Below are positions 1 through 8,338 of a DNA stretch of 21,008 bases, in pieces. The notes beneath the pieces were generated by a model. It was not told the origin of the DNA. It ran no database searches and was given only the letters and a program-made list of their open reading frames with translations. The position numbers were made by a program, and so were the translations under genes. The stretch spans positions 1 through 21,008 of the forward strand of contig WSUB01000335.1 in assembly GCA_019633425.1 (NCBI GenBank), read 5' to 3'. The DNA comes from Tulasnella sp. 424. Its lineage: Eukaryota; Basidiomycota; Agaricomycetes; Cantharellales; Tulasnellaceae. Position 1 is the first letter of the stretch, and each line of letters opens with the position of its first letter.

Positions 1-1255
1 GGACCACCACCGAAGTTACCCTCGAAGATCCTGCGCCTCCGTTCGGCATGCAGTCCCGCGAGCGTGCGCTCACATTTCTACATCTTCGTTCATGGGAACC
101 CATGAAGCACCTCTTGTTCGTCAGCGATGCGCCGTCAGATGAAGTCGGAGCCGTGGCGTACTTGGATGGTGGCAACCCTCGATGGGCAAAACTGGACCTG
201 GACGAGACCGCTAGAGCTTCTGCTCCGCTTGCGGAAGACGGCTCCCCATCCTCCATCGTTGGCATGGACCTCGATCTTACGTCAACCGCGTCCATCAAGT
301 CCGACTCTCCAGACGAGGAGCGAACCCCTGCGACCCCGATTCTCCTCACATACAGCAGCGAGGGTACAGTTTTTGCATACCATATCTTGAACACGGATAC
401 ACCCAACTTCCCGCACATGATGCCGTTCGACCCATCCCGGGTTGACACTGCTGCACCATCGCCACAGCCTCAGCCAACAGCCGGGACTCCCGCCGCGAAC
501 ACTGGAGGAGCTTCAGCTGCCCCAGCCCTACTCCCATTCGGTGCAACTTCAGCATCAACAGCCAAACCTACATTCGGATTTGGCGGTTCCCTCCCAGCTT
601 TCGGTTCGACTGCGTTTGGCTCTACGACACCCACCGTAACCCCAAATAAATCTGCCTTCAGCCAGCCAGCATTTGGAACCTCAACAACCCCTGCCTTTGG
701 CCAGCCAGCGTTTGGAGCTTCAACAACCCCTGCATTTGGAGGTTCAGCGAAGCCTGCTTTCGGTGCTCCGGCTTTCGGTGCGACGACTATACCACCTGCA
801 TTCGGGAAACCGGCGTTCGGTCAAACTGGCTTTGGGGCGGCTGCTCCTCAGGCTGCCGCACCGGCCTTCGGCGGCTTTGGAGCGGCTACAGATACGGAGG
901 ACACAGCCCCAGCTAGCCCCCCACCTCCCATACGATATCGCCCTTCCCCACCAATACCAGCCGGCGCCGGAGCAGGGGCGCTAGGTCGTAGCGGCACGAT
1001 TGGAGGGTCCTCTACAAGGAGTAGCGGCCTTGAGAACCTACACCCCGGTATGTCCGTCGCGACTTGGACGACGTTTCGTGAGTCCTGACACCCAGATTAA
1101 TCTTTACATAGCATACTACCGGCTGTATTGTAAGTTACCGTGGAGCCCGATTCTTCTGCACATTGACTAACTTCGGGCTCTCTTATTTTGTAGGGAAACC
1201 ATCAACAGCTCTCCCATCGTATGCCCAGCTCTTGCGCTGTTTAAATTGTCTTTAA
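1..1255 (+). CDS. Nup159/Nup214-like FG nucleoporin, 3' part (5' cut by window)
   Basis: The frame is open from base 3, so the gene starts upstream of the window. The first ~140 residues look like the last blades of the Nup159/Nup214 beta-propeller: an EDPAPPFG motif, a SDAPSDEVGAVAYL strand, a GMDLDLTS motif, then ILLTYSSEGTVFAYHI. A Pro/Ala/Ser/Thr-rich FG region with about 16 FG dipeptides follows, mostly PAFG. Family knowledge: this protein sits on the cytoplasmic face of the nuclear pore, the propeller binds the mRNA-export helicase Dbp5, and the FG repeats bind transport receptors. The unspliced frame stops at 1086-1088, but a GTGAGT donor at 1078 (or GTATGT at 1048, same phase) and a CTAAC branch site plus TAG acceptor at 1193 support an intron. 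The next exon reads about 20 codons to a stop near 1255. The C-terminal coiled-coil part expected for Nup159 is not seen, so the 3' end may be mis-modelled, diverged or lost. Confidence 0.75.
661..738 (+). repeat. Tandem duplication inside the FG-repeat region (2 x 39 bp)
   Basis: Two adjacent copies at 661-699 and 700-738 differ at only a few bases. Each codes for 13 residues of the type QPAFG(T/A)STTPAFG. The period is a multiple of three, so the frame is kept. This is a recent slippage or unequal-crossover event in the FG region, a common way such regions grow. Confidence 0.75.
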
Positions 1256-1748
1256 AACGTTACTGATCGATCTTAAAAGGCTCCAGCCAGTAGACTCCAG
1301 CGATCCGTCGCTATCCTCCTTCTACGTTGAACATGTTCCTCCACCACGCAAAGGGAAGAACTTCCTAGCGTTCGTCTGCGACCGCGAGCAGATACACATC
1401 ACAAGAGCCAAACTATACGTCAACATCATAGGCATTGCCGGTGAAGAGCAACTTCGTCTTGTCAACCCGGCAGAAAGCCTGAAGCGGACTGCGACCTCAT
1501 GTGGCGCGACACCTGACAACCCGCTCTTGGTCACGATAGAGATGCCTCCTGACGGCCAAGGTGTGAGAAATAGAGAACACGCCGCGCTGCCACTCCCTCT
1601 TGCACTAAGAGCTTCCAGAGCGATGGGCAAAGCCATTGTCGGCCTGGTGAAGAAGAAGAATACAGGTGACACCGAGGTAGAAGCCACATGGACCACATCT
1701 TCCACTATACAACCGCCTAATGAGCGTCTTGTTAAAAAACACCAATAG
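1245..1748 (+). CDS. Open reading frame of unknown family, no early ATG
   Basis: A single frame stays open for 167 codons and ends with TAG at 1746-1748. Its composition looks coding: motifs such as SSFYVEHVPPPRKGK, FLAFVCDREQIHIT and KAIVGLVKKKNTG, and few rare residues. There is no ATG in the first 90 codons, so it is either an internal or last exon, or a remnant. An AG acceptor at 1289-1290 is in the right phase to be joined to the upstream nucleoporin exon, but the intron would be over 200 nt, long for this window, and the product does not resemble a Nup159 C-terminus. I do not recognise the family. The antisense frame at 1322-1705 is also open, which lowers certainty about the strand. 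Confidence 0.35.
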   Translation: MVFKTLLIDLKRLQPVDSSDPSLSSFYVEHVPPPRKGKNFLAFVCDREQIHITRAKLYVNIIGIAGEEQLRLVNPAESLKRTATSCGATPDNPLLVTIEMPPDGQGVRNREHAALPLPLALRASRAMGKAIVGLVKKKNTGDTEVEATWTTSSTIQPPNERLVKKHQ

Positions 1749-2229
1749 TTCTAAAGATGGGGAAGAACACTGTATGTCGGGATCGTGTCATCGCGTTCAA
1801 GTTAGAAGCTGCCCTGCGGGATTATGGCCATGGACACTACTTCGCCTTCCCTTTCAATAACCTTCAGCTCAGGCAATATGGCATACATCTTCAGTTATAA
1901 AACCTTTTCGTAGATGTCGCACTTCTTTGTTACCGTATGCCTTTTTCCCGTAACCGTTACGACAGGTTGTGGGTCCCCGACTCGGTCGTAGACAGGAGGG
2001 TTCTGTCGGTCAAAATGGCGCACCGTTCCTGATACCATGTCCCACGTCCGCTTATGAAAGCCTCCACTCGTCACATACACTCTAAGCAGTCAGGATGTGC
2101 TCGCTAAACTTTTAACACTGCTCCCCGAACCAGAACATACCTTGATTATGTCAACTAACGTCCCCACTTAAACGCTTGTCAGACTCTCTTGGACTGAACA
2201 CACTGCATATACACAGGTGCTAGTTTATT
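1749..2229. other. Gene-poor stretch with a short minus-strand coding remnant
   Basis: No complete gene is seen. A minus-strand frame at 1895-2080 is open for about 60 codons, has no ATG start, and contains DPQPVVTVTG, the segment that recurs on the plus strand at 4287-4316. I read it as a remnant exon of an unknown repeated gene. The rest shows stops in all frames and no RNA gene that I can recognise. Confidence 0.4.
1946..1975 (-). repeat. 30-bp dispersed repeat, copy 1 (inverted relative to copy 2)
   Basis: The reverse complement of this segment matches 4287-4316 at 29 of 30 bases. In the open frame both copies read DPQPVVTV(T/M)G, which suggests a shared coding origin rather than chance. 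Confidence 0.75.
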
Positions 2230-2239
2230 ACAACGATAT

Positions 2240-2870
2240 TTTCCACTTTACTCTTCCAGTTCTTGCGCCAAGTGTCAGCCCTAAAATGGGACAATTGCAT
2301 CCAGCAGACGGGCATATTTTCAACCGCGAGAGCCTTCAACGTAGAGCTCCGGGGGGATGTGATCAGTGCCCTTCTTAAGGTGCAAGTGATTTTCCCGAGC
2401 AATAGACTCACCGAAGCCAGCCGGAATGCTCAAGATCAACGCCTTCGACCTCTCAAAGCTGTTGCCCATGAGGCTGAAGCTGACTTTCAGCGGGTTCCCA
2501 ACTCCATCCCCAAGCTTGAATTCCCTCCCAGCACGCCATAGTTCGGATTTCTGTTATGACGCCGACGCGATATCAAGACATCCACTTTTATGTTCCCCGG
2601 AAGGCACTCTTCATCAAAGCCGCTTAACTTCGGCAGCTTGCGAGGGATGATTTGCGCGGTTTCTATTACCTATATAGGCATGTGAGGCCGACGTTTACGC
2701 CTAGCGGTTGGCTCTGGGCATCATTGTGTTGGATGGCGAAGACTCGAATCCGGTTCAACGGGATCATGTGCAACTCTGTGACTTGCAATAATCCTTCGCC
2801 ACGGACCCAAGATGCCAAATTTTGTTAAGGAGCAACCTTCGCCGAGTTCTTTCGCCTCTTGAACTCGATA
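2240..2870 (-). pseudogene. Degraded gene of unknown family
   Basis: Read on the minus strand from about 2870 downward, three consecutive coding-looking blocks lie in different frames: one containing VTELHMIPLNRIRVFAIQ, one containing PRKLPKLSGFDEECLPG, and one containing EFKLGDGVGNPLKVSFSLMG and GFGESIARENHLHLKKG. Stops or frameshifts separate the blocks. An acceptor-like TAACAG precedes the third block, so part of the frame change could be an intron. The pattern of non-random residues broken by shifts fits a decaying gene. I do not recognise the product. A TATA-like sequence on the same strand at 3195-3201 could be its old promoter. The plus-strand frames over the same bases look less protein-like. 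Confidence 0.4.
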
Positions 2871-2998
2871 ACCTTAGGACCTAGGTTGAAGCAATATTTT
2901 GCGCAGTGGATTCAACGACAACACAATCTTGAATCGCGTAAATATTTCATTTCACGAGCAAACTGAGTCGGAGACTTGGCGGGATAGCGCCGCTACGA

Positions 2999-3020
2999 TC
3001 TTCTCAGCGGAATTAGTTTG
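2999..3020 (+). repeat. 22-bp inverted repeat, left arm (partner 4267-4288)
   Basis: Bases 2999-3020 are a perfect reverse complement of 4267-4288. The arms enclose 1.25 kb that contains the unknown minus-strand gene at 3419-4060, as terminal repeats of a small mobile element might. No target-site duplication was confirmed. Confidence 0.7.
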
Positions 3021-3104
3021 TAGTTAAGCGCCCATGACAAATCCATTTCTCGTCATTCTTCACCACTGAAACCTTTCGCGGAGAGTCGGCGATGCGAGGA
3101 AAAT

Positions 3105-3129
3105 AAATAAATATTGGCCACGCCTCGGC
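3105..3129 (+). repeat. 25-bp inverted repeat, left arm (partner 5778-5802)
   Basis: Bases 3105-3129 are a perfect reverse complement of 5778-5802. Weaker similarity (about 15 of 20) continues inward, ending in a motif like CGGTTATRGGWAACC that also echoes 4306-4317. The arms are 2.65 kb apart and overlap the interval of the 22-bp pair. Confidence 0.7.
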
Positions 3130-3194
3130 GCGGGTTTCCCATAACCGGGTTATCAGGTGGCCCATCCGTCATAAGGCATAGGACTGGAAACAAT

Positions 3195-3201
3195 TTATAT
3201 A
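3195..3201 (-). promoter_or_regulatory. TATA-like box
   Basis: TATATAA is read on the minus strand. It lies upstream of the degraded minus-strand gene (2240-2870) and downstream of the unknown minus-strand gene ending at 3419. The site is nearly palindromic, so the direction is uncertain. Confidence 0.3.
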
Positions 3202-3418
3202 AGAGAGACACGAAGTCGCTGTCAGAATAGAAGATCCAGCAACGCGGCAATCGATCATGTATATTAGCTAAGCATCCGTCAGAATAGAACACTACGATAC
3301 AGGGAGTGGGTCTGAACAGGTGCGAGAAGCAAGGAAAAGAAAGGGGGCATACAAACAATCATTAGGAAATGAGTCGAGAGAAAACAAACATGATTAGAAG
3401 AGAATAAGAATCGGGACG

Positions 3419-3814
3419 TTAAGTTGCCTCACGCCCTCGCTTTCCCTTTTCCCTTGATAGGGAGCTAACGTCGGCGTAGAAAGAACCCGAAAAATTGTCC
3501 GTCGCCTCGGGTTCGGTCGCCTTGGCGATAATCTCGGAGTCTTCCGCTTTGCCTTTTCGGAGCAACAGAATTGCCTTGAGGTCGTATGAGGCCTGCTGAA
3601 CCTGGGCTCGGTTCGTGAACTTCTTTACGTTGAGTTCGAGCGCCACCAAGTCACCGGGTTCGATGTCGCGGATGTCGTATGCTTCCATTTGATCCTTCGG
3701 TTTGATCTCCTTCTTTTTGGTGACATCGTATACTGCCTTGAAGAGCTCATACTGATAGAAGAGGCCGGGTCGTATCAGCATCGCATCGTCCGAAAGCACA
3801 ACACAACCCGTACC
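3419..3814 (-). CDS. Hypothetical protein, C-terminal exon
   Basis: On the minus strand a frame is open from an in-frame stop at 3827-3829 to TAA at 3419-3421. It has no usable early ATG; an acceptor-like AAAG just before 3814 would start the exon with GTGCVVLSDDAM. Visible blocks are MLIRPGLFYQYELFKAVYD, a short charged stretch (KKKEIKPKD), IRDIEPGDLVALELNVKKF and YDLKAILLLRK, followed by an acidic and then basic low-complexity tail. The alternating beta-strand-like segments with a central EPGDLVALE could be a small beta-barrel fold, but I do not recognise the family and assign no function. It lies inside both inverted-repeat pairs, so it may be cargo or a gene of a mobile element. An upstream exon is described separately. 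Confidence 0.5.
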   Translation of the reverse strand, partial: GTGCVVLSDDAMLIRPGLFYQYELFKAVYDVTKKKEIKPKDQMEAYDIRDIEPGDLVALELNVKKFTNRAQVQQASYDLKAILLLRKGKAEDSEIIAKATEPEATDNFSGSFYADVSSLSREKGKRGREAT

Positions 3815-3933
3815 CTTTGACCTCCTTTAGCTTTCTGTTGAGCACACGATGCACGGACAGTCGTGTACTTAGTGGGCGCTGGATCAACGCAGTATGTTAG
3901 CCAAAATCCCTTCTACAGCGTAGTTAGACTCAC

Positions 3934-4060
3934 CCTGGCGTGGAATCGAATAGTCTCCAGATGCGTTGTTCGCGATGACCAAGTCCGATTCCAGGAGCGG
4001 AACTACGTGGATGCTCGCAACCGATTTGGCCTCTTTAACATATGTGGACGCGACGCGACC
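3934..4060 (-). CDS. Probable upstream exon of the hypothetical minus-strand gene
   Basis: A minus-strand frame reads ASTYVKEAKSVASIHVVPLL, then LESDLVIANNASGDYSIPRQ, and meets a consensus GTGAGT donor at 3933-3928. The exon ends in phase 1. None of the acceptors before the 3419-3814 exon gives a stop-free phase-1 join, so either a small exon is missing from my model or the gene is broken between 3934 and 3814. The 5' limit is uncertain: a long pyrimidine tract and AG choices near 4031-4034 allow an acceptor there. The first coding exon was not found. Confidence 0.4.
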
Positions 4061-4266
4061 AACGAGAAAAGGAAAGCAGAAATGAAGAGAGGGAAACGCA
4101 TAGTATAGGGGGCGGGACGGGAAAAGCGGGAAAAGCGGAAGGTCGGGACGTAAACAGAGCCACCTAAAAAGCACGTGACGCAGCAGCAAGGAACCGCGGT
4201 GTGGAGGGCTTACGAAAAAAAATAAAATAACAAATCGGATGACGAGAAGCACATTAGTAAAAAATG

Positions 4267-4288
4267 CAAACTAATTCCGCTGAGAAGA
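4267..4288 (-). repeat. 22-bp inverted repeat, right arm (partner 2999-3020)
   Basis: Perfect reverse complement of 2999-3020. It abuts the 30-bp dispersed repeat that starts at 4287, so the junction of the two repeats falls at 4287-4288. Confidence 0.7.
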
Positions 4289-4316
4289 CCCACAACCTGT
4301 CGTAACGGTTATGGGA
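4287..4316 (+). repeat. 30-bp dispersed repeat, copy 2
   Basis: 29 of 30 bases match the reverse complement of 1946-1975. In frame it reads DPQPVVTVMG. It begins exactly where the 22-bp inverted repeat arm ends. Confidence 0.75.
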
Positions 4317-4497
4317 ATAAACAACAATCCGCAGTACACTCACTCCTCATTGGTAGGTGACACTGTGGCCCTCGGGCCGACTTGCATTGCGCAAATAATG
4401 AACCCGTACACAGAGGTAAAAAGGACAGGAAATAACAAAGAAATTACAAAGAAGCAGGATGAGAAATTAAAACCAAATGCACATATGGGCGGGTCGG

Positions 4498-4518
4498 TGG
4501 CGGAAAAAGGGGAGAGCT
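4498..4518 (+). repeat. 21-bp direct repeat, copy 1
   Basis: Identical to 4560-4580 (TGGCGGAAAAAGG followed by GGAGAGCT). The two copies are 62 bp apart, start to start. Confidence 0.8.
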
Positions 4519-4559
4519 ATGTGAGGAGCCCATCCCAGCGCGGGGGACGGGAGCCTACC

Positions 4560-4580
4560 TGGCGGAAAAAGGGGAGAGCT
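4560..4580 (+). repeat. 21-bp direct repeat, copy 2
   Basis: Identical to 4498-4518. The 41 bp between the copies is not obviously repeated, so this is a pair of spaced copies rather than a longer tandem array. Confidence 0.8.
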
Positions 4581-5130
4581 GAACGAGACCATGGGAGACT
4601 GGACTGATATAGAGCCCTCGGGCTTGGCTCACCTTCCAGGTCCCAATCAGACCGCTTGGAGGAGTCGAGCGTGATGTGATCAAATGCGGATCCGCGATGA
4701 CGCATGGGATGCGGCGTTAGTCGTTGGCGAGCGCGCCGGGCGAGCGTGCCCAAAGGAGATACGAGACAAAGGTGAGCAAGCGTGCTCGGGCAAGCGTGCA
4801 CAAAGACCGACAACTCCGCAAGGAGGCCAAGCATCGCCAGCGGGTGGTGCTCGGTCTCAGTGGCCTTCTGAAATGAATACATTAAAGTCGACTAATGGGT
4901 CCTGCGTCAGCTCCCTTCTGTACGCTCGTTGTTGTCACGTGTGTCCCTCGCCTTCCGCATCCGCCTCGCCTTCCGCGCCCGGAACCTTTACCCTGTTTGG
5001 GATTTGATAATCGTGAGGGCTGCATCGGCGGAAGGCCCAAAGCCTCTCCACGGTTTCGCATTCTCAGATACACAAAGCGAAACTGGCCATGGTCTTTCTG
5101 ATCTACAGGCCATAAATACTTACTAGAATT

Positions 5131-6199
5131 TAATCACCATGCACTGTAGTGAAATGGGTAAAGGCCTCAGAGTCGGGATCGCAAACTCGGGAACGCAGAA
5201 GGAGACATAACACAATTAGACTGAGCTTTGTGCTGTAAAAATCACTCAGAGCTGAATGTCATCGACTTGAGTGGTTCGGGCGATATTCACTGCGTTCTTG
5301 GCTTGTGACAAAACCCTCATGTTCCTTGAGTGAGACTGCACGAAAATGACGGAGTGCGGAACACTCGAAGGATACGCGGAATCATGCTCTATTATCCTTA
5401 ACTATCTTAATCAAAAGCCACATGTCTAGCTTTAGCGGATGTACTGGCTCCAGTGTAGTTATTTCATCTCTGCATAATTGGTGCACGGAGTGAGGCACGG
5501 TTACCCGAGGTCAAAGGTGTCGAAGGCAGGGGCTGTGGAATGGAAACCTTTGCCGACTCCTCCGTTTCTCAATAATTGAACTTCTCGAAGTTCACGCTCC
5601 TTCAATGAGAGGCTTCAAGGCCGACATCGATGGCATGCCGGGGTCTAAGTCCCCAGGTAGAAATCTAACCCAATCGCTGCCGCAGACTCCTGCCACGCAA
5701 CTGTTTCACCCAGCATATTGGTTTGTGGGAGGTGGTAAGATAGACTGACCGCAAAAAAGCGGTTATAGGTAACCTGTGCCGAGGCGTGGCCAATATTTAT
5801 TTGTTTGGCTTTGCCTTCACTTAGTTGTGGAATATAATGCTGTCGAGACGAAAGCGCAGGTTGGAACAGCTGAGTTCGTAGGGAGCTGGTTGGGTGGGTG
5901 CAGGAAAATAACGTGAAAATGCTGAGTCAGCTGAAGGTCTTCGTCGGCGGAGTGCCTGTATACCCTCTGGGCGGACCGTTTTCAATCCACTCGGGGCAAG
6001 AGTAACCTACCAAGGTTTGATTCTGATAGTGGTACGCAGCTCAGCCACCTTCGCATGTAGCCTAAACGGAGACTCGATCAAATACTATGTAACAAAGCTC
6101 GATACGGGTCCACAAGATATCGAAGTCGTCTAGTAATTCAGATCCTCATTCGTCTCGTCGTGCGAGATTCGAGGAATTGGTATTTTCCCCCTGGAATGG
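5131..6199. other. Non-coding stretch, no gene seen
   Basis: No open frame of 60 codons or more exists here on either strand, and no tRNA- or rRNA-like structure was recognised. It contains the right arm of the 25-bp inverted repeat at 5778-5802. The rest looks like degraded or spacer DNA. Confidence 0.6.
5778..5802 (-). repeat. 25-bp inverted repeat, right arm (partner 3105-3129)
   Basis: Perfect reverse complement of 3105-3129, with weaker similarity continuing inward (towards 5758) through a GCGGTTATAGGTAACC-like sequence. About 10 bp further inward is an AAAAAAGC run. Confidence 0.7.
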
Positions 6200-6350
6200 T
6201 GTCTGATTCTTCGTCGTTGCTGCCTGGTGCTAAATCCTGTCTTGCGGTAGCCCGAGTTGTACTGCTTAAGACAATTCCTTTAGCTTATCTTGCAGTTGCC
6301 CTAGCACAGCTTTAAAACTTCACGACCGCTTCCTTCCGGTGGTGTTCAAG
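6200..6350 (-). pseudogene. Relic of the last exon of an OTT_1508-like deaminase gene
   Basis: On the minus strand from 6350 downward, and allowing frameshifts, the sequence reads PPEGSGREVLKL, then QLQDKLKEL, then QYNSGYRKTGFS, then GSNDEES. This lines up in order with the intact deaminase gene's last exon (PPDGIGHKVLLDVLRAMQDK, EYCSGYRSPNSVPGSDEEE, on the minus strand between about 8655 and 8480). At least two in-frame stops (TAG, TAA) and two frame changes break it. The cysteine motif that should precede it is not found. It is therefore an eroded duplicate, about 330 bp upstream of F-box gene A. Confidence 0.65.
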
Positions 6351-6516
6351 CGCAGAATGCTATAGAGCTCCCGGCGGATGTAAAAACGGATGGCCTCGCG
6401 GACCGAGCCGGACATGACGCGGAGATCGCCGCGGCCGGCCAATGACAGCGACGCGTCCTGGGGACTTCGAGGTTAGTTATTTTGGTTCTATTATATGCAT
6501 AAGCTATATATCAGAA

Positions 6517-6523
6517 TATAAAG
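6517..6523 (+). promoter_or_regulatory. TATA-like box upstream of F-box gene A
   Basis: TATAAAG lies about 160 bp upstream of the proposed ATG at 6684. Distance and sequence suit a fungal core promoter, but the surroundings are AT-rich (a TATATAT-like run lies just before), so chance occurrence is possible. Confidence 0.3.
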
Positions 6524-6683
6524 AGGCCATTTATGCGTATTTTGGAGCCTAGTACTAGTTCGGGTAAGGTGCCAGTGAGCGAATCGAACTAAGAGTAGAA
6601 ACTGAACTCTTCCACGGCCGTCCCAGCTTCCGCACAGCCACCGTGACCACCGCAGTCTGACTGCCAGCCTACGTCCCCCGAAC

Positions 6684-8057
6684 ATGGTACGCAGAACAAA
6701 CTACCTGATTTAGCGCGCCGTCCTCATCTTACAGTCGTTCTCAGGCGATATTTACAGCTCACGCGCTCCTCCCTAATATTTTCAAAATTCGCGTCAGAAA
6801 AGCTGTTAGAGACACACCATTGGAGCACCAAAAGTCCTCGCAAATAGTTCAACTCCCAGACGACGTCCTCTTCGTCATCGCCGACTACTTGAGCTTGACG
6901 GACAGAGCCCGTCTTCTCCAAACCTGTCGATACTTCCGCTCGCTGCTCGAAGCGACTCAATACCGCCACATCAGGCCATCCAACTTAGGGTTATACCGCG
7001 GGAGTAATCGCCTTCACCGAACACTCTCAGAGCGCCCGGACCTCATTCGCTGTATCGTGAGCTACTGGGGTCCGCTAACCGTAATCTCCTCCACTTCGTC
7101 CACGGAGCACCAGGATAGAATGCAATCGCGTCTACGAAGGAGCATAACGCCACGTCACCTATGGGATGACACCCCTGTCATCGAAAAAAAAGCCATCCGA
7201 AGAGCGATCTACATTTTCAGAAACGCCGTCAACCTTCGCGAACTTAAATTTCTAAACACCGATGATTGGGTGTCCAATCCAACTTGGGAGCCGTTAAGAA
7301 CATCTCTCTCGAAGATATCCTTGACTCGCTTGGCTCTCCCAATAACGTCAAAGCCGGCCGAGGTCGTTCCCCTGCTTCGCGCTCTACCTGGATTGGAGCG
7401 TTTGGAGCTCTCGTGCGTTCCACCGAGATTGGAGGGCCTGAACGCAAGCGATATTCCGAAGCTAAAATCGTTGACAGCGACGCTGCAAGATGCAGCTACG
7501 ATAATTCCAGGCAGACCTGTCGGAGAATTTCGCCATGTACACGGAAGAGGAGAAGAGGCATTGGACGAGCAGCTTGTTCGGAGGCTCTCACTCTCCAGTT
7601 CCTCGATTACCAAACTCAGGACTGATTTACGTTGCTGGGATCATGACGCAATCCGAAGCGCTCTTCAGGCCTTCGCTCGACACCTACCTGAAATCCAACA
7701 CTTCACATTCACTGTAGCCGGAGTCGTCCCAGGCCAAATTGTAGGTCGTCCCTCTCTCTGTTCTGTGACCATTAAAAGTTGGCACTTAATCACGACTCGA
7801 ACTACTAATAGCTCCTGGATGAACTACCGTCGTTTCAGTTTCTCCGTTCCGTGAGGTTCCTTGACGTCAACTTGCTCCTCGTTCACGGCCAGATCCATAA
7901 CGCCTCCCGTGTGTGGATCGACTCCGACTACAGTACAGGTGGCGGGATTACTAGCCAGACCAGCTTAGCTGAGGATTGGGATGTCCTGGCGCAGAGGTTG
8001 CGAACAAGGTGTCCCTCATTAGTCGACATCGAACACACTTCAAACCATTGTTATTAA
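6684..8057 (+). CDS. F-box-like protein with degenerate leucine-rich region (paralog A)
   Basis: Model: join(6684..6686, 6745..7740, 7812..8057), 414 aa. The first coding exon is the ATG alone, followed by a GTACGC donor; the CTCAG acceptor at 6744 restores the frame, and paralog B has the same arrangement. The F-box-like segment is at about residues 38-77 (LPDDVLFVIADYLSLTDRAR, then LLQTCRYFRSLLE). Blocks such as LRELKFL, LTRLALP, LPGLERLELS and IPKLKSLTA follow, spaced like degenerate leucine-rich repeats. The second intron (GTAGGT...TAATAG, 71 nt, phase 0) removes an apparent early stop at 7852-7854, and the last exon ends CPSLVDIEHTSNHCY. Family knowledge: F-box proteins bind Skp1 in SCF ubiquitin ligases and the C-terminal repeats choose substrates. 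The substrate is unknown. It is a close duplicate of paralog B; its tail faces the deaminase gene. Confidence 0.75.
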
Positions 8058-8227
8058 GACTCAAAGTACTTCATTTCTCCTGTTACGTCAGACACCAGCC
8101 GGTATAATGCTTGTATATTAGCCATGGTGGTTATGCAATACTTTCTAACTGCGGAAATATAATGCGGGATGTCATAGCGAGGATGACCATCCCTGGTGTT
8201 ACTGCTCTAATTCTCGTGAAGAGGACC

Positions 8228-8280
8228 GCACATCATGCGAATTCACCTTCTGAAGTAGTCACGTTTAAACTTGGTATTCA
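8228..8280 (+). repeat. Diverged 53-bp direct repeat, copy 1
   Basis: Matches 8339-8391 at roughly three of four positions; shared words include AGTAGTC and TTGGTATT. The period is 111 bp. Confidence 0.6.
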
Positions 8281-8338
8281 AGATAAAGGAAAGCTACATA
8301 CAGAGATGCAGCGCAGCAGTATTGCTGTGCAGGCTACT

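Larger units (their letters stand above)
4320..5130. other. Low-complexity, repeat-bearing stretch without a convincing gene
   Basis: This stretch holds purine-rich segments, a 21-bp direct repeat (4498/4560), related GC-rich words of the type CGAGCGTGC or CAAGCGTGC around 4729-4801, and a short duplicated CGCCTTCCGC word around 4950-4980. Open frames of 100-120 codons occur on both strands, but their products are Arg/Pro/Ser-rich, as expected from biased composition, and I do not accept any of them as a gene. Confidence 0.5.

Noticed and set aside
1322..1705. 127-codon antisense frame
   Set aside because: It overlaps the plus-strand frame at 1245-1748, which has the more protein-like composition. 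Neither is certain, but I prefer the plus strand.
4517..4882. 121-codon minus-strand frame
   Set aside because: The product is rich in Pro, Arg, Ser and Leu from a biased, repeat-bearing stretch; no motif or splice support.
1749..6199. Autonomous transposon with its own transposase or reverse transcriptase
   Set aside because: Inverted repeats are present, but no frame with transposase, reverse transcriptase, integrase or helicase motifs was found between them.
7209..7613. 134-codon antisense frame and other frames over the F-box genes
   Set aside because: They overlap well-supported coding sequence; their duplicates in paralog B are open only because the underlying DNA is duplicated.
6820..7854. 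F-box gene A as a single exon starting at 6820 and ending at 7854
   Set aside because: The start would be TTG, and the end reads through an intron. Removing 7741-7811 joins to a frame that paralog B shares codon for codon.
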